A DNA stretch of 64,000 bases, from positions 3,256-67,255 of the forward strand of contig LFSP01000049.1 in NCBI GenBank assembly GCA_001513145.1. The letters run 5' to 3'. Every line of letters starts with the position of its first letter. Positions within the stretch are counted from its first letter, which is position 1. The notes beneath the pieces were generated by a model. It ran no database searches and was not told the origin of the DNA. It saw nothing but the letters and a program-made list of their open reading frames with translations. Source of the stretch: Clostridia bacterium DTU025. GTDB taxonomy: Bacteria; Bacillota; DTU025. Shown here piece after piece: positions 19,076 to 27,203 of the stretch. The position numbers and the translations under genes are program-made.

Positions 19076-19950
19076 GGCAAGAGCCCCTGCGCCTGCATGA
19101 TCCCATTCCACGCCTCCATGCATTCGATGGAGGCCTCCTCGCCACCCTCTGAGAAGGCCGAGCCGTATGGGCGATGGAGGAGCTCCTCGGGGATCGCCGC
19201 GGCCTTGCGGTAGTGGGTCTCCAGCGAGGCCCAGCCGTCGTAAGCGTCGGCAACTAGCTGTGCGAACAGCGCCGGGAAGCCCACTTCGCCCTGGCCGATC
19301 ACGACGGATTCGGGCTTGCCGGAGGGCCCAACGCGCACCACGTCCTTCACATGCACGTGGTTGATCCACGGCTTGAGTCTGTTGTAGCCATCGGGGAACG
19401 GCGACTCGCCCTCGCGGTCGTAGAGGTTGTTTCCTGGGTCGAACAGCGCCTGGATGTGTTCCGAGGCAACCTGGGCCAGCACCTGCTCCAGCTTCTGCGA
19501 CGTGCCGGCGGAGGTGGCCGGGTCGTACTCCAGCACGAGCACGGCGCCGGTCTTGCGCAGCACGTCCTCGGCGCCGCGCAGCCTCTCGACAATGAGGGGC
19601 AGGTCGGCCTGGAAGTCTCCGCGGGCCCAGAACGTGAACCCGCGCACCAACTGCGTGCCGAAACGGCGCCCCAGCTCTGCGCAGCGCTCCAGTATCTTGA
19701 GGTGGGCCGCGTAATCCGACTCGGAGCCTAGGTCGCACTTGAACACTGGGGCAGCCACGCACGGCATCAGCATCCCGTGCTTGGAAAGGAGCGCTTCGAC
19801 CTGGTCCAGCTGGTCGTCGGCGAGCTCGTAAAGCTGCTTGTCCCACACCGTCCTGAGCTCTGCGCCCTCAAGTCCGTAGCGCTTGGCGATGACGAGCGCC
19901 CTGTCGAGGTCCTGGCTGATCTCATCGGTTATGACAGCTCTCCTGAACAT
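19072..19950 (-). CDS. sugar phosphate isomerase/epimerase (xylose isomerase-like TIM barrel)
   Basis: TDEISQDLDRALVIAKRYGLEGAELRT, LVLEYDPAT, ALFDPGNNL, HVKDVV; 4-nt overlap with downstream paralog. Confidence 0.88.
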   Translation of the reverse strand: MFRRAVITDEISQDLDRALVIAKRYGLEGAELRTVWDKQLYELADDQLDQVEALLSKHGMLMPCVAAPVFKCDLGSESDYAAHLKILERCAELGRRFGTQLVRGFTFWARGDFQADLPLIVERLRGAEDVLRKTGAVLVLEYDPATSAGTSQKLEQVLAQVASEHIQALFDPGNNLYDREGESPFPDGYNRLKPWINHVHVKDVVRVGPSGKPESVVIGQGEVGFPALFAQLVADAYDGWASLETHYRKAAAIPEELLHRPYGSAFSEGGEEASIECMEAWNGIMQAQGLLP

Positions 19951-19951
19951 A

Positions 19952-21454
19952 TCACGCCTCCGCGCGCCGCTTGAACATGTTGCGGATCATCCGGGGAAGC
20001 GGCGTTCTCGATATGATGACCAGCAGCGTCAGCGCCCAGAGCACCTGGCAGATGGGCCTGGCGAAGAAGGGTGCCAGGCTTCCGCCGCTTATCACCAGTG
20101 CGCGGCGAAGGTTGTCGTCTGCCATGGGGCCCAGTATGAAGCCGAGCACCAGCGGAGCAGCGGGGAAGTCGTTGCTGCGCATGAAGAACCCAATCACTCC
20201 GAACAGCACCGTGAGGTAGATGTCGAAGAGCCGGCCGTTGATGGCGTAGGCTCCGACGGTGCAGAGAACCAGCACGATGGGCATGAGGATCGTCCTTGGC
20301 ACCTGAAGTACCTTGACCAGCGGGCGAACCCACGACAGCCCGAGGATGGCCATGAAGATGGTGGCCAGCATGAATATGGCGGTCACCGTTCCGATGAACA
20401 TCGGCTGCTCTATTGGAAGCAGGGGGCCCGGGCGTATGCCGTGGAGCCACATGGCAGCCAGCAGTACGGCGGCGGGGGCGCTGCCGGGAACGGCCAGCGT
20501 CAGCACTGGTATGATGGCTCCGCCGATGCACGCGTTGTTCCCGGTTTCGGCAGCGATGAGCCCGTCGTACGACCCGCGTCCGAACTCATCAGGGTTCTTG
20601 CTGGAGCGTTTGGCGACGTCGTAGGATATCCAGGCTGCGGTGTCCTCGCCCACGCCGGGGATGGCGCCTACGATAACGCCGATGATGCCGGAGCGAATGA
20701 TGGTTTTCCAGTAGCGCACGAAATCAGCCATCCGGGGCAGCACTCGGTCTACCTTGGTGCGCACGGTGTAAGCCTTGGGCATCTTCATGACACCGATTAT
20801 CTCCGACACGCCGTACGTGCCCACCAGCACCGGTATGAGAGAGAGACCTCCCGATAGGGCCACCGTGCCGAAGGTGAAACGCGGATAGGCGTGAATGGGG
20901 TCCCGCCCTATCTGCGAGAGAAGCAGGCCGAACAGCCCTGCCACCCAACCCTTGAGGGGATCCTTCGGGGCGGTGAGATTCCCGCAGATGACTATACCGA
21001 AGATGGCCAGGGTGAAGAACTCCCACGACTTGAAGCTCAAGGCGATCTTGCCCAGAAGCGGCGACACTATGCCAAGGGTCAGAAGGCCTATGAAGGTGCC
21101 CACGGCCGAGGCGGTGGTGGCGAGGCCTATGGCGTAGCCTGCCTGCCCCTTCCTGGCCAGCGGATTGCCATCGAGACACGTGGCGGCGTTGGCGGCGGTG
21201 CCAGGGATGTTAAGCAATATAGCCGACCGTGAGCCGCCGTAGATGGCGCCGACGTACACGGATATCAGTATCACCACAACCTGCTCGGCGGGGAACCGGA
21301 ACGTGAGGCCCGTGATGAGCGCCACGCCCATGGTTGCCTGCAGGCCTGGCAGCATTCCGACGATTATTCCGAACGCCGTGGCCCAGAGGGAGTTGAAAAG
21401 GGTCGTCGGCGTGAGAAGCCTGAAGAACTCGCTAAAGAAGACCGAAAGCGACAT
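19952..21454 (-). CDS. tripartite tricarboxylate transporter permease TctA family
   Basis: GIIVGMLPGLQATMGVALI, YGGSRSAILLNIPGTAANAATCLDG, GAIPGVGEDTAAWISY. Confidence 0.95.
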   Translation of the reverse strand: MSLSVFFSEFFRLLTPTTLFNSLWATAFGIIVGMLPGLQATMGVALITGLTFRFPAEQVVVILISVYVGAIYGGSRSAILLNIPGTAANAATCLDGNPLARKGQAGYAIGLATTASAVGTFIGLLTLGIVSPLLGKIALSFKSWEFFTLAIFGIVICGNLTAPKDPLKGWVAGLFGLLLSQIGRDPIHAYPRFTFGTVALSGGLSLIPVLVGTYGVSEIIGVMKMPKAYTVRTKVDRVLPRMADFVRYWKTIIRSGIIGVIVGAIPGVGEDTAAWISYDVAKRSSKNPDEFGRGSYDGLIAAETGNNACIGGAIIPVLTLAVPGSAPAAVLLAAMWLHGIRPGPLLPIEQPMFIGTVTAIFMLATIFMAILGLSWVRPLVKVLQVPRTILMPIVLVLCTVGAYAINGRLFDIYLTVLFGVIGFFMRSNDFPAAPLVLGFILGPMADDNLRRALVISGGSLAPFFARPICQVLWALTLLVIISRTPLPRMIRNMFKRRAEA

Positions 21455-21478
21455 GGGATTTCCCTCCTAACAGCTGGG

Positions 21479-22006
21479 CTAGGGCAGGAACACGAAGAAC
21501 ACCTTCGTGAATACGAACCACACCACAGCTGACGATACCACGGCCACGATAGCGGCCTTGCCATAGCCCTTGCCCTGAAAGACCGCGATGGAAGCGAAAA
21601 TGTACAGGGCGGTGGCTACAGCGTAATGGATCCTTCCCAGCAGGAGAATGTAGGCCACTGCCAGGCCTACCGTGAGCAAGACCCTCTGGGTTTCGGTAAG
21701 CACCCGTCCTTCGGACGTGCTCTCAGGTTCGGCGGCGTCGCCTGCTTCATCATCGCATGTGGGCGCCTGTTGGTTGAGCGCCTCCATGCGCTTGTAGTGG
21801 GCGTCGCCGGTCTTGGCGCGTGTCACGAGAACCAGCCCGCAGAGCAGCAGTGCTGTGGCCAGCACCAGCGGGACCAGGCCAGGGGCTGCAGTGATTCCCC
21901 ATTGGCTGGCACGCCATGGCATCCTCAGAGCCATGATGCCGAAGAACGCGGCGACGGCCATCACTAGGATGCCTGAGATCGTGTCGGCTCTGCGCATAAT
22001 CTTCAC
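21479..22006 (-). CDS. tripartite tricarboxylate transporter small permease TctB family
   Basis: 4 TM small protein between TctA and TctC homologues. Confidence 0.85.
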   Translation of the reverse strand: MKIMRRADTISGILVMAVAAFFGIMALRMPWRASQWGITAAPGLVPLVLATALLLCGLVLVTRAKTGDAHYKRMEALNQQAPTCDDEAGDAAEPESTSEGRVLTETQRVLLTVGLAVAYILLLGRIHYAVATALYIFASIAVFQGKGYGKAAIVAVVSSAVVWFVFTKVFFVFLP

Positions 22007-22018
22007 CTCTTTAGGAGA

Positions 22019-22050
22019 GGCGCGGCCGATGACCCTGCAAAGGCCGCGCC
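22019..22050. other. intercistronic hairpin tctC/tctB
   Basis: GGCGCGGCC-gatgaccctgcaaa-GGCCGCGCC perfect 9-bp arms. Confidence 0.6.
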
Positions 22051-22120
22051 ATGAACTAACAGATCAGATTCCCGCCGATGCTGATGGGTGCATCAGCGGT
22101 ACGGGCGTGCAGCGTTGACG

Positions 22121-23125
22121 TTACGGCCTCGGGATGCCGAACTGCGAGGGCTCGATGTTAGCGAAGCCGCCGTCGTACAGCATCCAGCAGATGAGGGAGG
22201 CTGCCTGCTCGTTGATGGCCTCGGCCTCCTCGCCGTAGATGCACACTGCCACGGAGCCCTTCTCAGTGGCGAAGTTCTTCACCGTGTCGCTGTTGCAGGC
22301 CACCTCGAAAGCCGCAGTGATGGCCGCCAGGGCGTCCGCGGGGATGTCCTTGGGCAGGAACAGGCCGAAGTAAGAGCCAACCGACGGGAAGTCCGCGATC
22401 CAGTTGGTGATGGGAGGAATCGCGCCCACGCCCTCGACCTCCAGCGGCTTGTTATCCATGACCGCCAGTGCTTTCAGCTGCTTGGCGCGGAGCATCTCCA
22501 CGACCTCCATGGAGAGCTGCATCACGCAGTCGACCTCGCCTGACACGGTCGCCGTCACCGCGTACACGCCGCCCTGGTAGGGAACGTGCACGTAGTCTAC
22601 GCCGGCGTACTTCTTGAAGAACTCAGCCGCCTGGTGGCCTCCGGAACCGGTTCCAGCCGACGACACCGTCACGCGCCCAGTCTTCATTGCCTGGATCAGT
22701 GCAGGCAGATCCTGGTACGGGGAGTTGGCGGGCACGCAGATGACGTTCGGGGTGAACATCGCGAAGAAGTTGGCGTAATCCCTGTGGCTGATGTCAAGGA
22801 ACTCTAGCACCTGGTAGGTGACGATGCTCCCGTTGGCGTTGCCGCTCCAGGTGTAGCCGTCGTGAGGCAGGTCGAACATTTCCTTGGTTCCGATGGCGCC
22901 GGATCCGCCAGGGGTGTTGGTGATGATGATGCGCTGGCCGAGAGGCTTCTCCATTTCAGCCGCCACGATCCTGGCAGTGAGGTCAGACGCGCCGCCAGGG
23001 CCCCATGGTACGATGAGGTTGATGGGGCGCCTGGGCTGCCACTTGGCCTGGGCCATGACACCCATGGACATGACCATCATGCACAACATGAGTGCCATTC
23101 CGATGCGGAATACGTGCTTCTTCAT
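22121..23125 (-). CDS. tripartite tricarboxylate transporter substrate-binding protein (TctC/Bug family)
   Basis: Signal peptide; RPINLIVPWGPGGASDLTAR, NTPGGSGAIGTKEM; start ATG 23125. Confidence 0.94.
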   Translation of the reverse strand: MKKHVFRIGMALMLCMMVMSMGVMAQAKWQPRRPINLIVPWGPGGASDLTARIVAAEMEKPLGQRIIITNTPGGSGAIGTKEMFDLPHDGYTWSGNANGSIVTYQVLEFLDISHRDYANFFAMFTPNVICVPANSPYQDLPALIQAMKTGRVTVSSAGTGSGGHQAAEFFKKYAGVDYVHVPYQGGVYAVTATVSGEVDCVMQLSMEVVEMLRAKQLKALAVMDNKPLEVEGVGAIPPITNWIADFPSVGSYFGLFLPKDIPADALAAITAAFEVACNSDTVKNFATEKGSVAVCIYGEEAEAINEQAASLICWMLYDGGFANIEPSQFGIPRP

Positions 23126-23194
23126 GATCCTGGGCTCCTTTCCTGTGTTGGGGTTTCTTGGTCTAGGCCGTGCAGGCGTGGGCCTTGCACAGCA

Positions 23195-23225
23195 CAAAGC
23201 CGGTGCTCACGATGCACCGGCTTTG
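23195..23225. other. intercistronic hairpin upstream of tctC-like gene
   Basis: CAAAGCCGGTGC-tcacgat-GCACCGGCTTTG perfect 12-bp arms. Confidence 0.65.
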
Positions 23226-23229
23226 CACC

Positions 23230-24279
23230 CTAACGTAACCTCACGGGCGCGCCCGTGCGCGCCGATGTGTAGATGGCGTGGATTATCTCGACGCTCTTGC
23301 GGCCTTCGGCTCCTGAAACCAGGGGCTCTCGACCATGGAGTATGGCGTCGACGACATCCTGTATCTGAAGACGGTGCCAGGTGCAGTCAGTCTGCGCAGG
23401 GTCAGACGCCGTCGACTGCGCACAGTACGAAGCCGAGAACTGCCTGACCTGTTCCATCTCCTCATCTGTAGTGCCGCGCACAGACCACTCCGTGATGTAG
23501 TCTCCCTCAATGATCACGGTACCCTCGGTGCCGTGCAGCTCGAGGCGCATGGTGTATCCAGGGTACACCGACGTGGTGCCCTCGATGGTCCCCAGCGCTC
23601 CGGATGCGAACTTCAGCGCGGCCACGGCCGTGTCTTCCACCTCGATGCGCTCATGCGCCAGGGTGCCCGTGTAGGCTGACACTTCGGCCACCGGCCCCAT
23701 GATCCATTGCAGCAGGTCGATGGCGTGAATGCCCTGGTTCATGAGGGCGCCGCCGCCGTCAAGCTCCCAGGTGCCACGCCAGCCTGCGCTGTCGTAATAC
23801 TCCTGGCTGCGCCACCACTTGTTGTAAGCGTCACCCAGCACGAGCTTGCCCAGCCGGCCGGAGGCCACGGCGTCCTTGACGAAACGCCAGGCAGGCTTGA
23901 ACCTGAACTGGAATATGCCTGCCAGAACGACTCCGTTGCGGTTGCAGGCTTCAATCATGTCGTCGATGCGCTGGAGGGTGATCTCGACGGGCTTTTCAAC
24001 GATGACGTGCTTACCGGCGTTGGCGGCATCGATGGCGATGTCGCGGCGGGCTCCGGAGGGGGTGAGAATGCAGACCACGTCGACGTCGGGATTTGACAGT
24101 GCCTCACGGTAGTCAGTGTATCCCGTGCCGCCGAACTCCTTAACAACGCTTTCCACACGGTCCGGAACGGAGTCGACAGCAGCCACTAGCCGGGCTTCGC
24201 GGATAGTGGCAACGCTCTCGAGGTGCATCCTGGATATGGCCCCTAACCCCACGACTGCGAATCCCAGTGGCAATTTCAT
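23230..24279 (-). CDS. Gfo/Idh/MocA family oxidoreductase
   Basis: FAVVGLGAISRMHLESV, KHVIVEKPVEITL; ATG 24279 preferred because the predicted TSS is ~24304. Confidence 0.92.
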   Translation of the reverse strand: MKLPLGFAVVGLGAISRMHLESVATIREARLVAAVDSVPDRVESVVKEFGGTGYTDYREALSNPDVDVVCILTPSGARRDIAIDAANAGKHVIVEKPVEITLQRIDDMIEACNRNGVVLAGIFQFRFKPAWRFVKDAVASGRLGKLVLGDAYNKWWRSQEYYDSAGWRGTWELDGGGALMNQGIHAIDLLQWIMGPVAEVSAYTGTLAHERIEVEDTAVAALKFASGALGTIEGTTSVYPGYTMRLELHGTEGTVIIEGDYITEWSVRGTTDEEMEQVRQFSASYCAQSTASDPAQTDCTWHRLQIQDVVDAILHGREPLVSGAEGRKSVEIIHAIYTSARTGAPVRLR

Positions 24280-24302
24280 CACCTGCCTGAATTCTGATGC
24301 GG

Positions 24303-24332
24303 TTGACACTATTATAGAGCCGGTGGTAGAGT
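24303..24332 (+). promoter_or_regulatory. promoter for lacI-like gene
   Basis: TTGACA - 18 nt - TAGAGT. Confidence 0.5.
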
Positions 24333-24339
24333 CTGTCTA
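24311..24339 (-). promoter_or_regulatory. divergent promoter for Gfo/Idh-Tct-isomerase operon
   Basis: TAGACA - 17 nt - TATAAT on minus strand. Confidence 0.7.
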
Positions 24340-24340
24340 G

Positions 24341-24353
24341 ATAAACGTTTCAC
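24341..24353. promoter_or_regulatory. candidate LacI-family operator
   Basis: Palindromic AAACGTTT core (minus strand TGTGAAACGTTTAT) in the lacI-like/Gfo divergent promoter region. Confidence 0.5.
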
Positions 24354-24359
24354 AAAGCT

Positions 24360-25412
24360 TTGCCAATGGAGGAAGACCTGATGCCCCGTGTGCGCAGGAA
24401 CCGTCCGACACTCAAGGACGTGGCAGCCTTGGCCGGTACGTCCGTCGCCACCGCATCCAACGTGCTGAGCTCCCGTAACAAGTGCGTCAGCGAGGCGTTG
24501 GCCGCCAGGGTGAGGGAGGCCGCTGAAGCCTTAGGCTACAGGCCCAACATGGTGGCCAGGTCGATGAAGGGAAAGAGCCGCAACCTCGTGGCTGTCCTGA
24601 TCCCTGAGTTCTGGAACCCAGTCTTCACAAAGATCGTCACAGGGGCGGAGCGGGTGGCGGCGCAGCACGGCTACCTGCCTGTGATCTGCAGCACCGAGGG
24701 CGACCAGCGCAGGCAGGACGACTACTTAGAACGCCTCGTTTCCCAGCAGGTAGACGGTTGCCTGATCGCGCCTGTCAGCTCCGACATCCGGTCCATTCAG
24801 GCCATATCCGCCATGGACATTCCCTTTGTATTATTGGACAGACCCTTCAGATTCCCCTCCAACTGCTTTGTAGTTGCCTACGATATGCGCGGTGCGGCGG
24901 AGCGAGGCGTCGAGCACCTGGTGGCCCACGGGCACACGCGCATCGGTTTCATCGGCTGGGACTCCCCGAGCGTCAGGCCCCGCGTGGAGGGGTTCGCCGA
25001 CGGCGTAGCGAAGTACGGCCTCGATCCGGCGGACTGCCCGGTGATGCTGGGGGAGCTGTCGAGGGAGTCAGGCGCCGACCTCGCCTGCAGGTGCCTTGAG
25101 ACCGCCGACATCACAGCTCTGTTCATCGGGCACCATCATCTGGGAGAGGGTGCCGTGATGGAGCTCGTGCGCATGGGAGTCGCCATGCCGGACCAGCTCT
25201 CAGTGATAGTCTTCGGCAACCCCACGTGGGCACAGGTGATGAGCCCGGCGCTGACCTGCATCGACCTGCCCGATATCGAGATGGGTCAGGTGGGGATGGA
25301 GCTCCTCATCAAGGTGCTCCGCGGCGAGCAGCCCGAGACCCCCCGCATCATGCTGGACTGCACCTTGGTGAGCCGAGCTTCGGTGAAGGACCTCACCCCT
25401 GCGATGCGATGA
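24360..25412 (+). CDS. LacI family transcriptional regulator
   Basis: PTLKDVAALAGTSVATASNVLSSRNKCVSEALAARVREAAEALGYRPNMVARSMKG; likely start ATG 24381 or 24366. Confidence 0.95.
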   Translation: MPMEEDLMPRVRRNRPTLKDVAALAGTSVATASNVLSSRNKCVSEALAARVREAAEALGYRPNMVARSMKGKSRNLVAVLIPEFWNPVFTKIVTGAERVAAQHGYLPVICSTEGDQRRQDDYLERLVSQQVDGCLIAPVSSDIRSIQAISAMDIPFVLLDRPFRFPSNCFVVAYDMRGAAERGVEHLVAHGHTRIGFIGWDSPSVRPRVEGFADGVAKYGLDPADCPVMLGELSRESGADLACRCLETADITALFIGHHHLGEGAVMELVRMGVAMPDQLSVIVFGNPTWAQVMSPALTCIDLPDIEMGQVGMELLIKVLRGEQPETPRIMLDCTLVSRASVKDLTPAMR

Positions 25413-25436
25413 AAAACCTCTGGAGGAGCGAGTTTC

Positions 25437-26474
25437 ATGTTCGACGCGACCCGCTACATTCCCGATTGCCTCTTCGATGCGATCACCGATATCAGGGTGA
25501 AGGCCCCACACGTCATCGCTGAGGAGGCGGCTGCGCGAGCTCGCCGGCCGGAGCTTGCCCCCGACGGGCACCTGTGCGTTCTGGCGTGCGACCACCCGGC
25601 ACGCCTCGTCACATCGGCGCTTGGAGATCCCTTGGCCATGGGAGACCGCAGGGACTACCTCTCGCGGGTGCTGAGGGTGCTGAGCCATGACGAGATCGAC
25701 GGCGTTATGTCGACCCCCGACATCATAGACGACCTCCTCATCGTCAGCGCGCTCCAGCGCCGGGCCACCGGGCGGTCGTTCCTTGACGGAAAGGTCCTGA
25801 TGGGCTGCATGAATAGGGGCGGGCTAGCAGGCGCCGTCTTCGAGATGGACGACATGATGACCGCGTACGACGCCCAATCCATCGCCGACTCCGGCCTCGA
25901 CTGTGCGAAGCTCATGTTCAGGCTGGACGTGACCAACCCCGATTCGCTGAAAGCCATCAAGTACTGCGCCGATGCCCTGACCGATCTTTCCAGGCGAGGC
26001 ATCCCCGCCTTCCTAGAGCCGCTCCCCGTGGAGCGCACAGGTTCCGGCTACCGCGTCACCAAGACCGCCTCCGCCCTCATCCAGGTGATAGGCGTCGCCT
26101 CGGCCTTGGGCGTGTCCAGCGCCCTGACGTGGCTGAAGGTGCCCATTGTGCCCGACTTCCCCAAGGTCTGCAGGTCCACCACCCTGCCCATGCTGCTCCT
26201 GGGCGGGGAGGCCACAGGCGATCCCGGCAGGCTCATGACCGATTTCCACGACGCCCTGGCCGCTGGCTCGAACGTTCGCGGCGCGCTCATCGGCAGGAAT
26301 GTCCTCTACCCTGGAGACGCAGATCCTCTCGGCGTCGCGCTGGGCGTGTGCCGGATGGTGCACGGCTCGGTTTCAGTGGAGGAGGCCGCCGCCATGGTGA
26401 ACTCCTTCGCAGACTGGGGCGTCGGCCTGCTCAGCTTCGACCCAGGTGTTGTGGAAGGTCTCGCCTCCAGATAG
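25437..26474 (+). CDS. TIM-barrel aldolase-like protein (resembles Cgl0159/DhnA-type family)
   Basis: CVLACDHPARLVTSALG, FLEPLPVER, GGEATGDPGRL, VRGALIGRNVLYPGDADP. Confidence 0.75.
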   Translation: MFDATRYIPDCLFDAITDIRVKAPHVIAEEAAARARRPELAPDGHLCVLACDHPARLVTSALGDPLAMGDRRDYLSRVLRVLSHDEIDGVMSTPDIIDDLLIVSALQRRATGRSFLDGKVLMGCMNRGGLAGAVFEMDDMMTAYDAQSIADSGLDCAKLMFRLDVTNPDSLKAIKYCADALTDLSRRGIPAFLEPLPVERTGSGYRVTKTASALIQVIGVASALGVSSALTWLKVPIVPDFPKVCRSTTLPMLLLGGEATGDPGRLMTDFHDALAAGSNVRGALIGRNVLYPGDADPLGVALGVCRMVHGSVSVEEAAAMVNSFADWGVGLLSFDPGVVEGLASR

Positions 26475-26679
26475 GAATAGGAATGGCGGATGGCGCCTGA
26501 GAACACAAGTCCACAGACTGGTGGAGTCCGGTGGCGCAATTCCTCCGATGAGAGGATTTCGCCGATTGAGATCCTACAAGCAGAGGATCACACTATCCCC
26601 ACCTCATCCACGTGATCGACGTCCATTGCGCCAAGAGTCCACGGCAACGACGAAGCATCACGGAGCGTGCAAGAAAGGA

Positions 26680-26718
26680 AGCCGGCCCGACCAGCGCTTT
26701 GGCTGGTCGGGCCGGTTC
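26680..26718. terminator. bidirectional rho-independent terminator
   Basis: CCGGCCCGACCAG-cgctttgg-CTGGTCGGGCCGG followed by TTCTT; convergent aldolase/AbrB genes. Confidence 0.85.
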
Positions 26719-26753
26719 TTGCCGACCCTTGCGAAAGATCCCGGGGGGAGCGT

Positions 26754-26996
26754 TCAGATTCGCCTGGCCGCCTCGATGCACGCGCCGCATATCTGGCTGC
26801 CTTTGAACTGATAGAGCTGCTCATGGCTGCCGCAGAACATGCACGAGGGCCGGTATTTCTCCAGTACGATCATCTCGCCTTGGACGTAGATCTCCATCCT
26901 ATCGCCGTTCTCAATGCTCAAGCTGTGGCGAAGCTCTTTGGGGATGACGAACCGCCCTAGTTCGTCGACGCGCCTCACTACGCCTATGGCCCTCAT
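26754..26996 (-). CDS. AbrB/SpoVT-type transcriptional regulator with C-terminal CxxC...CxxC zinc-ribbon-like tail
   Basis: MRAIGVVRRVDELGRFVIPKELRHSLSIENGDRMEIYV + CMFCGSHEQLYQFKGSQICGAC; start at ATG 26996. Confidence 0.92.
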   Translation of the reverse strand: MRAIGVVRRVDELGRFVIPKELRHSLSIENGDRMEIYVQGEMIVLEKYRPSCMFCGSHEQLYQFKGSQICGACIEAARRI

Positions 26997-27203
26997 GTGC
27001 CCACCTCCATACACGTTCGTGCCGCCGGGTGCTCTGCGGAGGGTGTTAGCACCTCTCCTTCCAATAACGTGGATACTTGGTAAACCTATTCTAGTCAGCT
27101 TGTCAAAATCCTGCTTGTGAAGACTGGAGACAAGTCGGCAAGAGGTGAACCGGAAGCTCAGACGAATACTTGGAATAGAGGCAATTTGCAGGGGGCGTGA
27201 GGA

